Origin: Vitis vinifera
Taxonomy: Eukaryota; Streptophyta; Magnoliopsida; Vitales; Vitaceae
Direction: 5' to 3'
Assembly (NCBI RefSeq): GCF_030704535.1
Contig: NC_081820.1
Span: 67,001-131,000 of the forward strand
Length of the DNA: 64,000 nt
Shown: positions 42,587 to 54,270 of the stretch, piece by piece
Position numbering within the stretch: the stretch's first letter is position 1
How the letters are laid out: each line of letters begins with the position of its first letter
Program-made: the position numbers and the translations under genes
Notes under the pieces: model-generated
Told to the model about the DNA's origin: nothing
Databases searched by the model: none
The model's input: the letters and a program-made list of their open reading frames with translations, nothing else

Positions 42587-43558
42587 CTAGTAGTCCTCAG
42601 GAGCCAAAGGCTGGTGGTGTGTGTGAATATGTTGGGGCTCGGTGGGTATTACGAGAAATTCATATATGAGAGCAGCAAGAGCACCACCAACAAGAGGCCC
42701 CACCCAGTACACCCACTGGTACCTCCACCTCCAACCCACAAGAGCAGGCCCAAATGCCCTTGCTGGGTTCATCGATGCTCCATCAAAGGCTCCTCCCACA
42801 AGTATGTTTGCCCCAACTATGAACCCTATGGCCAGTGGCGCTATCACTCCCAGACTCCCCCTCTTTGGATCAATTGCAGTCGCATACACTGTGTACACCA
42901 GCCCAAATGTCATTGCTATCTCGAGAAGCATTGCATGCCACTCGTCGTATCCTGAGGCTACTGTGAATCCCACTGGCCTCTGAAAATTACGGCACCCACA
43001 AAAAATCAAGTTACTATTTATTGATAAATCAAAATCCAAAATTTTCACCAAGTCCTTGCGTGTATAATGTTTACCAGGCCACCAGTGGCGAACCTCAAGA
43101 GGAGAGCAGCGAGAACAGCACCCAAGAGCTGAGCAACCCAGTAGTACAAAGCACGGAGGAGAGAGATTCTGCCACCCACAAGGGCACCGAAGGTAACAGC
43201 TGGGTTCACATGCCCCCCTGATACGTTGATGCTTGCCGACACCGCAGCAAACAGCGCCAACCCATGTGCAAGTGCCACCATCACCAGAGCCGGAACTGTT
43301 AAAGCCGTCGCACCTGCATATAACTTACCTGTACGCCAGGTCCCACGATCCCCTCATTCCATTTCTTAAAAGAAAATGCCAACAGCAGGAGTAGATGTTA
43401 TGTATAAGGTTTTTAAACATACCTAGAGCAAGAACGGAGCCTTCCCCTGCAAAGACGAAAATGAAAGTGGCGACGAGTTCAGACAAGGTGGCTCTCATGG
43501 AGTCAGGGTGGGTGGCCTCCTCTGCCCTCCCAAACGCATATCTACGAGGTGGCATCAT
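42587..43558 (-). CDS. TIP3: Tonoplast intrinsic protein aquaporin, TIP3 (seed) class
   Basis: Three exons on the minus strand: 43558-43423, 43313-43075, 42979-42587, with introns of 109 and 95 bp and GT-AG ends; 255 aa. Six membrane helices are expected. The two pore motifs are N82-P83-A84 ([10 protein letters not shown]) and N196-P197-A198 ([10 protein letters not shown]). Selectivity-filter candidates are H62, I176, an Ala before the second NPA and R199, the His/Ile/Ala/Arg set of TIP3 rather than the Val-ending set of TIP1. The start ([16 protein letters not shown]) and the end (HQPLAPEDY) match seed alpha-TIPs. The protein carries water into protein-storage vacuoles. The ATG could be 43558 or 43555. 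The number within the TIP3 group is not assigned. Confidence 0.93.
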
Positions 43559-43771
43559 GACCAACTATTGGGTTTCAAGGTGATCAAACCTTGAACAAGA
43601 AATTAATGGTCAAAGATGGATCTCTCTTCAGATAACCACCTGGCTGCAGCTACCTTTAACTAGTCAATTTTGTGAGCTGAAAGCACATGACGATGAGGAA
43701 GATAGATGATCTAAAAATATAGAAAGAAAGAAGAAGAAGAAACGAGAGAGGGGGGGGGGGAAGGGGGATGC

Positions 43772-43834
43772 TGCATGGAGAGTTTGGAGTGATGTGGACA
43801 CTTGGGAGAAGGTGATGAAGAAAGTGTGACACGT
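43772..43834 (-). promoter_or_regulatory. RY and ABRE seed motifs upstream of TIP3
   Basis: On the coding strand, CATGCA (RY core, 43777-43772) lies about 215 bp upstream of the ATG, and ACGTGTC (ABRE, 43834-43828) about 275 bp upstream. These are the sites for B3 factors such as ABI3/FUS3 and for ABA-linked bZIPs, which fits a seed-maturation gene. Confidence 0.6.
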
Positions 43835-45798
43835 AGAGATATGTGTTGCCTCTTCACTCCTGCACCTTTTCTTAACTCAAACCGTCTCTATCCTTTTCTT
43901 CCAAAGTCTTGAGCTTTATTTAATTAATATTTTTGTGTTTGCCAACAGGGTTAGCTCCATCCCATCCTCGAATATCTACCTAAACCTTCGGTATTTTATA
44001 TCGAAGATATATCGATGAATATTTTGAAAAAAAAAATATCGATACATTTAAAATTGATCAAAATTCATGAAAATATAAAAAAAAAAAAAACTTTATAAAA
44101 ATGTAATTAGAAGTATAATAAATATTTTAAAATTGTTTTGTTGAAAATTTTGATATATATATCAATAAAAAATATAAATTTTATAAGTGTATATTTATTA
44201 TTAAATTATATTAAATATTATTTCATAATAATATTATGATATTTAATTATAATATGTCGGATTTAAAATATATTTAATATTAAAATTATGATATATTTAA
44301 TTCAATTATATTAAATAATATAAAATAGATAATGATATATGCATAATTGTGATATTTAACAATAAAGTTTATAATTTGAAAACAGATTTTATGCATTATC
44401 ATTTAATTTGGATGTATTTGATGACATAGAAAGAAATAATGATAATTTGTATAAGTATTTTTAATTTTAAAATTTTGATAATTTTATTCAAAAATTTATA
44501 TCTATTTTTTATATAATTATTATTATATAAAAGTCACAATCACAAAAAAAAAATTATTTATAATAATTTTATTATGTTTAATTTATAATATATATATATA
44601 TATATAATGCTAATAATGTATATATCTACATATATATTTATATATACATAAATGTTAAATGAAGTATGGTTGGTCGGCAGGTGTTGGTGAGAAAACATGA
44701 GTGGGTGGTGAGGGTTCAAATCCTCGTGGCTTCATTCTTCTATTTCCTTGGATTTTCCCTTGCTTTTTCAGAATTCCAATTGCAATCCCACATCCACGAT
44801 TGATTACACCAAAAAGCTTTATTTAAGCATTGAAATGGTGCATGGTGGGCAGGCGTGCAGCGCACGATAGGCTGCCGAGCTGTGCTGGTTGAGGGTGTGG
44901 GATGGGCCACTTCGCCTTTTGGTATAGGAATTTTGGGCCATTTTAAGAGATTTGGGGAATATTTCTAACGTTTTCATCCTGAATATATATCACACACCAA
45001 ACTCCTCTTAACTCTTACATCTTTTTTCCCTTCTTTTTTTTTTTTTTAACTTAAAATCAAAATATCAAAACTAAATTACCTACAATTATATTTCCTTTCC
45101 CCAATTAAATTACCTGCAAAACAAACACACCCTAGTTTTCCTATAGCTTAAATCTTCCTTTAATGAGTGTTAAACCGGTTCATTGTGTCTTCAAGGGGAG
45201 AAAATAACATACACCCATCTGAAAGTGGTATTATATGTTTCCTATACAAAAGCAACCATGTGCCGCCATATCTTCACTAAACAGTCTAAACCCCAAAGAT
45301 ATATTTGAATTCTCAAAGCCAATCCCAATCATGCAATAAAGATCCAAATCCCGTGAAGGTTCTACGAGAAAACAAAGACAGAAGGATTTTGGTTAAGCCA
45401 GAATTGAGGGTCCTGGCAGCATTTCGAGGCGCCATCCACTCAAACCCTCTTAACATCCATTGCTTTCCACGAAATATAAAAACCAAGTCCAACTATATAC
45501 AATTCACGTTATCCTCATATTTCGTATTCATCAATTGTCAACAGCTAGCCCAATAATTTTATATGAAAATTGAGAGCTAAACTGATGTTAATAAGTTGTT
45601 TTCTGTCTTCACTTATTGTAATTAACAAGGCTTTGTTTCCTCCGCTTCTGTGTCTTGACAATATTGAAGAATCTTTGCAACCTTGCCTCGCTTACTTCGT
45701 CAATGCTGTAGTCATAGAGAAAGTATGGCTTCATGGGCTAGAGCTTTTTTCTTTGTAAACTTGTTGGAATCACTATCTCATGACTTTGTCAAGCTGGA
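43835..45798. other. Intergenic AT-rich DNA between TIP3 and the receptor-like kinase
   Basis: 43980-44650 is extremely AT-rich with TA microsatellites (44588-44606 and around 44620-44650). 44665-44940 is GC-richer and contains GGTTCAAATCC, a match to the pol III B box. 45305-45760 holds only unsupported open frames. Both flanking genes are transcribed outward from this region. Confidence 0.5.
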
Positions 45799-48028
45799 AT
45801 GCTTATCAGCAGTCTAGCTGTGATTGTGGCCATCACCATGAGCTTGGCTGCAAAAGCTTTATTCCTTGTTTCTGCAGTTGTTGTGATTCAATTTTCAGGC
45901 GTGGTGTCTCAGGCGACAAATGAGTACTTCCCGGATGAAAGAGAAGCGTTGATGCAGATAAGGGATATTGTAAACGCAACAGTTGATCTACATAAGAACT
46001 GGACAGGACCCCCTTGTCAAGAAGATGTGAGCAAATGGTTTGGAATCACTTGTTCCAAAGGCCACATTATCCGCATTGTTCTTGAAGGAATTGAGCTCAC
46101 CGGCTCTTTCCCACCTGCATTCCTACAAAAGATCGCCTTTCTGAATACGGTCAGCTTCAAAAACAATTCAGTTTTTGGCCCTATTCCCAACCTCACTGGC
46201 CTAATCCACCTTGAATCCGTGTTCTTCTCCCAAAACAACTTCTCCGGTTCCATTCCTTTGGACTACATTGGATTGCCCAATTTAACTGTTCTAGAGCTGC
46301 AAGAGAATTCTCTTGGTGGCCATATCCCACCTTTTGATCAACCAACCTTGACAACCTTCAACGTCTCATATAATCATCTTGAGGGCCCGATCCCAGAAAC
46401 TCCTGTGCTTCAAAGATTCCCAGAGAGCTCTTATGATCATAACTCCCATCTGTGTGGGCTTCCTCTCGGAAAAGTGTGTCCTGCTTTTCCTCCTGCTCCT
46501 GCCACTGCCACAGCACCTCCTCCCCACATTTCTCCAAATCCATCCAAGGAAAAGAAAAAGGGACTCGAAATATGGGGTGTTGCTTTGATTGTGGCTGCAG
46601 CAACATTGGTTCCTGTCCTAGTTATGGTTGTTTTCTTGTGTTATTATAGGAAGTCACAGAGGAAAGAAGCAACAACAGGGCAACAGACAGGTATGTCCGT
46701 ATGGCATATGTGAACTTAGCAGTCTCATACCAAGTTCTGTTTTGGGAGATTCAGATCAAACTGTGTGATGCCACTCATTTTAAATAATTTTATCAGGTCA
46801 TTCTGTAGTAGTGTATGAAATTAGAGTATTGCATACATAGGGATGAATTACGCGTTTCAGTATTCCATTTTCTTAAGAGGCTGGTTCTGGATTTCATCTC
46901 CTTTTTCTCCCTTTATTACTGGACAGGAGAGGGTTCCGTAGAGTGGGCAGAAAAGAGAAGACATAGCTGGGAGAGCAGAGGGGATCCTGAAAGGACGGTA
47001 GCACTAGAATTTTTCGATAAGGATATACCGGTTTTTGACCTGGATGATTTGCTAAGGGCATCGGCAGAAGTGATGGGGAAAGGGAAACTGGGCACTACGT
47101 ACAAAGCAACACTGGAATCGGGTTCTGCAGTTGCTGTGAAGAGACTCAAAGATTTGAACGGGTTGAGCAAGAAGGAATTTGTCCAGCAGATGCAGTTGCT
47201 GGGAAAGACGAGGCATGAAAACCTGGTCGAAATCGTCTCTTTCTACTACTCTAAGGAGGAGAAGCTGGTGGTCTATGAGTTTGTTCCTCATGGAAGCTTG
47301 TTTGAGCTTTTACATGGTTAGTATATCTTCTGTCACTTCTTTCCTTTCTGTATCTTACAAGATGCAATTTAGTGTTGAAATGAAATCATATTTTTCTTGT
47401 TCGGATTTTAGAGAATAGAGGAGCTGCAAGAGTGCCTTTGAATTGGAGTAGAAGACTATCCATTATCAAAGACATAGCAAAGGGTCTCACTTTTCTTCAT
47501 CAATCCTTACCTTCTCACAAGGTGCCCCATGCCAACCTCAAATCATCCAATGTTCTTATCCACTCCACCGGCCAGAACTGCCATTCCAAACTCGTGGATT
47601 TCGGCTTCTTGCCCCTTCTGCCCTCTCGTAAATCCTCTGAAAAACTAGCCGTAGCCAAGTCACCTGAATTCGCTCTAGGAAAGAAGCTGACACAAAAGGC
47701 AGATGTCTACTGCTTCGGCATCATTATACTGGAGGTCATCACTGGGAGGATCCCAGGTGAAGCTTCACCAGGGATCAATGCAACAGTTGAGGACCTTTCT
47801 GATTGGGTAAGAACAGCAGTGAATAATGATTGGTCCACAGATGTATTAGACGTAGAGATAGTAGCAGCAAGAGAAGGGCATGATGAGATGTTGAAGCTCA
47901 CAGGGATAGCTCTGGAATGTACAGATACAACACCAGAGAAGCGACCAAAGATGACTGAAGTGTTGAGAAGAATACAAGAAATTGAGGACATGGGAGAAAA
48001 ACAAATAAGTGGAAGTGAAGCAAGTTGA
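45799..48028 (+). CDS. LRR-III receptor-like kinase, probable pseudokinase
   Basis: Three exons: 45799-46690, 46927-47316, 47412-48028, with GT-AG junctions; 632 aa. Order: signal peptide (cleavage near VVSQA), LRR N-terminal cap (CQEDVSKWFGITC), about four leucine-rich repeats, a Pro-rich juxtamembrane, one transmembrane helix (WGVALIVAAATLVPVLVMVV), then the kinase domain. The glycine loop is GKGKLGTTYKA and the ATP lysine is K369 (VAVKRLK). The catalytic-loop HRD is replaced by H467-A468-N469, so the catalytic Asp is lost, while D490-F-G is kept. Such proteins act as scaffolds or co-receptors in the plasma membrane. A second ATG at 45838 is also possible. Resembles At1g68400/PRK-like members. 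Confidence 0.92.
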
Positions 48029-49032
48029 TTCATGTAGGATCTTCAATGTACCCATAACATCAATTTGATAACATTTTTTCCAATCAAATACATTTTTTTC
48101 TTCTTTTCCTTCGAGTTGCCATCTCTTTCAGCTATGGTTGCTGTCATTTGGTCTAATCAACTCTACTCTTCCGATTATCTATTTAATTATCAATTAGGCT
48201 ATGGACATTATGTAGCCAACTCAGACCCCATCGTTTAATCAAATTACCTTGATCATATGATGAATATGAATCATATTAGATATGAGAATATAAAAATAGA
48301 ATACATATAAAACATGTATATGAAATTTATGCACGACCAGAGCACCTACAGCTAGAATCTTGGGGAAGAAAATGGGCTGGAGTCCCAGCTGTCTCCACAA
48401 AATGGGCTGGAGTCTATCCATAGCACTAGCAGCTTCCTTGTATGTCTCACCAGAGCCATGAGAATCAATGAATCTCTATTGTAGATCACTCAAAAAGCTG
48501 CACAGCTAACAAATTAATACGCTATTGAATTTGACAACTTGGTAATCCCATGACCGGGGGAAAGTCACGGTCACATTAATGATAAAAAGAGATTTAACCT
48601 CCCTTTCTTTATTGTTGGATGCTTTGGGCTTCAAGCAATGTTCCGGAGCTTCAACCCGCTCAAGGTACAGCTGGAATCTAATTAGGATTTTAGAGCATAA
48701 GCACCCTGGGGCCATGCGTAATTCATTTCAAAGCAGAGGAAACCATGAAAAAGAATTTAACCAAATAAGTCATGCTCTCAATACAATTAAGTTGATAATA
48801 TGATATAATTGTCGAGTTATTAATGCAAAACATAAGAGTCGAAGAAAACATTCAGCATCAACAGCATCAAGGATAACAACTCAGGGTGGCATGAAAAACA
48901 ACCTCTTCTTTAGAACATCATAACTTCTGGTTGTTATAACTACATATATCAGCATACATTTTTCATCAGTCCAATCTAATTATAGAGTCAGGAACTTCTC
49001 AACACCTTTCTCAGTTTCAACACCTTTCCCAG
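48029..49032. other. Convergent intergenic region
   Basis: Holds the 3' flanks of the receptor-like kinase (+) and LSM8 (-). An ATGGGCTGGAGTC string is repeated at about 48371 and 48402. No further gene is recognised. Confidence 0.5.
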
Positions 49033-50478
49033 TCAATGAGTGACAGGCTTGAGGGGATGTGCTCTCAGTTTCGATAGATCAAGGCTAGAATCCAGCTCTT
49101 CATCTAGTTCCCCAACAATGCTTCTGCAAGAATCCAATGTTAAAAACAATATTATAGCATGTAGTGAGATAACAAGGTGAATTCACATTAAGTGGAAGAA
49201 AGCAATTACATGTTGTCACCCCTTATTATGTACAAACCCAACACAAGCTGTTGAACGCCTTCCTGTAAATCAGAATAAGGCAGAAACTTTAGCCATTTAA
49301 GTAGAGATGAAGTATGAATATAGGAAGTTTTCCATTAAGAACCAAATAAACATACTAAACATATACTTTTCGAACTATACTCACATACAAAATTTTATGG
49401 AGAGTCATTCAATCATTTTAAATTGGACTCCTTGAAAATGCTAGACAAACAAGATGGTTTTTGATAACTTAGCTGTGATGCTGGCCTTGCATCAACCTTT
49501 AACCATAAAAGGATTCTTTTTAATCAGAACAGTATTCTCTTTTAACAAGAAGCTGAGATTTTCTACATCCTTTAATACAAAAGGAATCAGGTAACTAAAA
49601 AAGGATGCCAGAATGTTCCCAAGCACACCAACTGTCCATTCAGTCAGTGACAAATAGGTACAAATGAAAGAAACATGTGAGCAAATTAATTTTCACAGAG
49701 AGAATCATGTAATAGTGTGCTATCTTTAAAAAATTAAAATTTTTGAAACTTTGACTTTTTTACTTTTAGGTTATGTTTGGTTCCCGGAAAATACTAAGGA
49801 AAGAAAAAAAATGCAAAGGAAAATGATTTTTTCATGTTTGGTTGTCCTATGAAAAATATAAAAGAAAATCAAATATAATTAAAACTAATTAAAAACTTAT
49901 GTACTTTAAAATTATTTAATCTTTATATTAATGAGTTAAAATAAATAAAATGAGTTTGAAGTAAAAAATAAAAATAACTTATCAACTTTTAATCCATTTT
50001 TTATTTTCCTTCACTTTTTCTTTCCTTCTATTTTTCTTTTGTATTTTCTTTCTCTTGCATTTTCCCTCAAATTTTCTGAGAACCAAACATAGCCTTAAAG
50101 TTCATTCATTTTGGGGAAAATAACCCTCAAAACATGCACTCAAATAGTAAAAAATCCTCAACATGCCAAAACTGCCCTCTAATCCTCATCATTGAGCCGC
50201 CAATTGTCACCATTTTTTTTTCTTTTTTGTACTTTTACATCAAAAGTCAAAAAGCTCATCATCCATTATTATAAATAATTTTTAAAAAATAAATGACATG
50301 TGGCAACCAACCATGACATATGGATTTTTTTTCTTTTTTGTTTTCCTCCATAATACTTCCACATTTTTGTTATTTTTAATATGTTGGCTTCATAAAAAAT
50401 TTTAAATTTCAATTTTATCCACAATTTTACATTTTCATAAATATTTATTTTAATTATTTATGAACATTTTAAACATAA

Positions 50479-50518
<40 letters not shown>

Positions 50519-52475
50519 AATCATTAATGAGAACAAATTTAATATAAAAATAAATACATAAAGAACACATTTAGAAATTTAGGATATAAGATTTTTTATA
50601 TTGTAAATTTTATTACATTGTCATACTATTTTATTGTTTGTATTTTTTAATATTTTTAAATTTTCATGTGAAAATTAGAATTGATGATTATGGTTTTAAA
50701 TTTTTACTTGTAGATCTAACTTGACCGGGGGTTAAACTTTTTTTTTTTGTTAAAATGTTTAATATTTTTAATTAAAAAAGATAAAAACTTGGTTGTAGTT
50801 TTAACTTTTAACATTTTTCTTTGTTAAAATTTAAAATCGTTTATTTATATAAAATAAAAATAAAATATATTTTTCATTAAAAAAATGTATTTAATCATTT
50901 ATATTATTTTCTCTTAATTTTGTTAAAAATTAAAATTTTTCCATATTGAAGCTGCTCATCCATCAACATAACCTTTGGAAAAGAGAATACCACTTTTTCT
51001 ATAAAAAAAAATGTACCACTCTTTTATGAAAAAAGTAACACTAAAATATATTAATAGTACCACTGTGATAGGAATGATGTATCACTCTTCTTTGATTTTC
51101 TAAAAAAAAAAAAAAAAGAAAAGGTATCACTCTTTTATGAAAAAAATAACACTAAAGTATATTAAAAGTACCATTGTAGTGGAAAAGATATATCATTGTT
51201 ATTTGGTTTATGGCAAGATATGCAAAAATTTTAATTTTTAATAAAATTAAAAGAAAATTAATGTAAATGATTAAATACAAATTCTTTGTGAAAAGTATAT
51301 TTTATTTTTTATTTTATATAATAAAAAATTAAAAATTTTAACAAATCAAGATAGTAGAACGACAACCAAGTTTTTATCTTCTTTAATTAAAAATATTAAA
51401 CATTTTAATCAAGAAAAAAGTTAAAACCACGGTGAATTTACATACCTACAAGTAAAAAGTTAAATTTGTTTATTATGTATTTATTTTTATATTAATTTTT
51501 TCTCATTAATGATGTATTATATGTTATTATTATTATTTTATATATAGTGTTCATAAATAATTAAAGTCAAAAAATGAAAGAGTGAAAAAAATGAAATTAA
51601 AAATATTTTATGAGAATGTGTTAGTGACATATTATAAAAAGGTCAAAAGGTAAAATGAAGAAAAAGAACAAAAACAAAAAAACAAAAAAAACAAAAATAA
51701 TGTTGCATGTTGATGGTTACATGTCAAGCTTAAAAACATTGAAAAGCATGATTGAAAAAAAAAAAATCATGTGGCATGGTTGATTGCCACATGTCAATTT
51801 TTTTATTTTTTATTTTTAAAAAGAAAAAGGTATGGTAGTTGACGGCTAGCTACGAAAGAGGGAAAAAGTGAAGGATAATCTTGGAATTTTGTTTGTGTTA
51901 CTATTGTAGTGCATGCTTCCAAAATACTTTTTAAAAGTTCTTAAAAAATCTATATTTTTTTGTTAGTGAAGCTTTACATGATTTCCCCATTTTCTACAGA
52001 TCAAAACAAAGGAAGGGAATTTCTATAAAATTAGAAGTATGTTAAGGACACAAACCTTTGTGGAGTAAACACGCTCATGAGATTCATCAAGAATGATATT
52101 GGTAGCCTGGTCAAAGCCCTTTAGAACTCCCTAAACGGAAAACCAATGTCAATACAATATAGACCTACCATAAAAAATGCTGTCACTGCATTGAATTAAT
52201 TCTATATAACATACCACTATATTTCGACCATCATTTGTGATGACTGATATAGTTTCTGCACCAAGAAAAAAGAAGAATGAAAGTGATTACAAATAAAGCG
52301 AAGCAAGAACCAATCATAAAAGTCCTGAAAGTCCAAAACAAAAATGGATAGAAAAATACACCATGGAATAGAACAACCTTTTTCCCAGCAGAGATTACAT
52401 AATAAGCAATAAGAATGAATTATTAAGAGTATACATACGATCTACAAGAGACTCAAGTCCAGGCCCAGTTGACAT
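49033..52475 (-). CDS. LSM8: U6 snRNA-associated Sm-like protein LSM8
   Basis: Five exons on the minus strand: 52475-52439, 52255-52215, 52130-52056, 49262-49210, 49123-49033, with GT-AG junctions and a continuous frame; 98 aa, the Arabidopsis LSM8 length. Sm1 is visible as ISVITNDGRNIVGVLKGFDQ and NIILDESHERV, and Sm2 as LGLYIIRGDNISIVGE. The C-terminus is LSKLRAHPLKPVTH. LSM8 defines the nuclear LSM2-8 ring that binds the U6 snRNA 3' end for splicing. Exons are tiny while intron 3 is 2.8 kb and carries transposon-like repeats. A further leader intron up to about 55370 is likely. Confidence 0.95.
49769..50094. mobile_element. MITE with GGYTATGTTTGGTT ends, in LSM8 intron 3
   Basis: A 326-bp element with inverted ends: GGTTATGTTTGGTTCCCGGAAAAT on the left and its near complement ending AACCAAACATAGCC on the right. 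A candidate 3-bp TTA duplication (49766-49768 and 50095-50097) is compatible with PIF/Harbinger (Tourist-like) MITEs. No coding capacity. Confidence 0.75.
50101..51936. repeat. Large imperfect inverted repeat (foldback element) in LSM8 intron 3
   Basis: About 1.8 kb of AT-rich DNA whose two halves are complementary. 50128-50150 pairs with 51899-51921, the AATGACATGTGGCAACCAACCATG block near 50292 pairs with the complement near 51770-51800, and the AAACTTGGTTGTAGTTTTAAC block near 50785 pairs with that near 51365. The centre is near 51080. A roughly 60-bp unit is directly repeated near the centre (51011 and 51123). A TA microsatellite lies at 50481-50515. No ORF. Confidence 0.7.
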
Positions 52476-53394
52476 GTTGCAAGTTGGTAACTGATAAATA
52501 ATAGCCAAACCCCTGGAAGAACTGGTTGCTAGCAAATTTTCCTGCAAAAGAAATCAAGCAAATCTTAAATATTTGCACACGGAATAACAATAAGAATTGT
52601 AGGAACACTATAAGAATGAATTCATTATTCACAACTTTGGGGGGAGGTGACGTTTTGACGATGTTGGAGTGAAGGGAATCCAAGAAGACATTGATAGAGT
52701 GGGTTAGGAAGTTCGAAAATGTCATCACTTAGACTGGACTGAGAAAGATGATTTTTTTCACCAACAAAATAGAGGAACTTTAAAGGTGAGTATGATGATG
52801 ATAACAACACCACATACTAATAGGTGGCCATATGTTGAGGATTTCAGGCATGGAAGTAATTCATCTATACTGTGCATTTTTTTTTTTTTTTTTTTTTTGA
52901 TAGGAAAATAAATTATACATGGCCCATGCAGATCTTGAACCTATTACTCATCTATATTGTATGCATATGATATGGCTAATTACACAACTACTGAAATCAT
53001 TTAAAATCTGAAACAGAAGATATGTGGCTTGCATCAATAAAGCACCCATAAGGTAGATGCAGCCCTGGAACAAGCAGACAAGCCACAGATGAATGCAATA
53101 TGCAATGGAAAAGTTTGAGATGATGTCCTCCTCCAAAATCAATCAAGAATACCTCTCAACAAATATCTCAAACAGAGACCCCACAAATTTGAATATTAAA
53201 TGGAGAACAATTTCTGAATTATTTACAATAATTTCCTAATGAGAATACATGCTCATCTTTTCCACTGTTGCATGTAAGAAGGAAGTGTTTCTCAAAAAGT
53301 GGTCAATTAAAAGGCATATTGAAATGTTTCCAACCAACTAAGGGGTGCAAATCGACAACCAACTAAGCTGAATTACACTCAAAGGATAGGGTTT

Positions 53395-53885
53395 AAAAAT
53401 GTCTGTATAGTAAGCCTAAAAAGAAACAAAGAAATGAAGCGCATCCCACATCATCTCTGACATCTTCCAAGTGTCCTCAAAGACCCTAACGTTCCTCTCT
53501 CTCCACACAATCCACAACAAAGAGAGACATGCGATCCTCCAAAGAGTCTTGCCTCTTATAGAGTTTCTAAAACACTTGAAAGAAATCACCATCATATCAC
53601 AAATACTGTCTAGCTGAACCCACGCCATCCCCACCTGTAAGAAAACCCTATACCATAATCCCAAAGTAATCGGAGAATGTAAGAAGAGATGATCAACCGT
53701 TTCCCTACTCCTCCTACAAAGAATGCACCAATCAAAGCTAAGGGCTTTGAAAGGTTTTCTCAACTATAACATATCATTGATATTTATCTTCTTATGTGTC
53801 ACTAGCCAGGCAAAAGTCATGACCTTAGGGGGGACTTTTGATTTCCACAAAAATTGAGTTGGGTAGAAAGGAGTAGAATTTGAGA
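53395..53885 (-). mobile_element. LINE zf-RVT fragment, minus strand
   Basis: Encodes the C-terminal LINE zinc-binding region: CILCRRSRETVDHLFLHSP, then WRIACLSLLWIVWRERNVRVFED (53763-53416). Upstream sequence to 53885 continues the family (KVMTFAWLVTHKKININD) with a stop. It is 5' truncated, with a second LINE tail immediately to the right. Confidence 0.85.
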
Positions 53886-54215
53886 TTTTTTTTTTTTTTT
53901 TGATAGAAATAAAGGAAGATATATTAAAAATGGCTGCCAAAAAAGCAGCCCAAGGTATACAAAAAGTATACAGCTACCACCAAACTAAAAGAATCTAAGA
54001 AATTGGATAAGACTAAAAGAAACTATTTTACATTTCGGTCCAATATAAGTGAAAAATGAACGGTGACATTCACTATATATGTCCAACTCTGTTTAACATG
54101 CAACAGAGGCATTTGATTGTCACTGTCCATTTGAAGAGTTATGTCACTTCACTAATCCAATTTCCACTATATTAAATTTCTCCTAAAAAGATGGCCACCT
54201 TATTTACCACAAACC

Positions 54216-54216
54216 T

Positions 54217-54268
<52 letters not shown>
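54216..54268. repeat. AAT trinucleotide microsatellite
   Basis: About 17 uninterrupted TAA/AAT units, likely polymorphic in length. Confidence 0.95.

Positions 54269-54270
<2 letters not shown>

Noticed and set aside
42614-42983. Plus-strand open frames over the aquaporin gene
   Set aside because: Shadows of TIP3 exon 3, which carries the NPA motif on the minus strand.
45305-45758. Two short plus-strand frames upstream of the receptor-like kinase
   Set aside because: No domain or splice context; likely promoter sequence.
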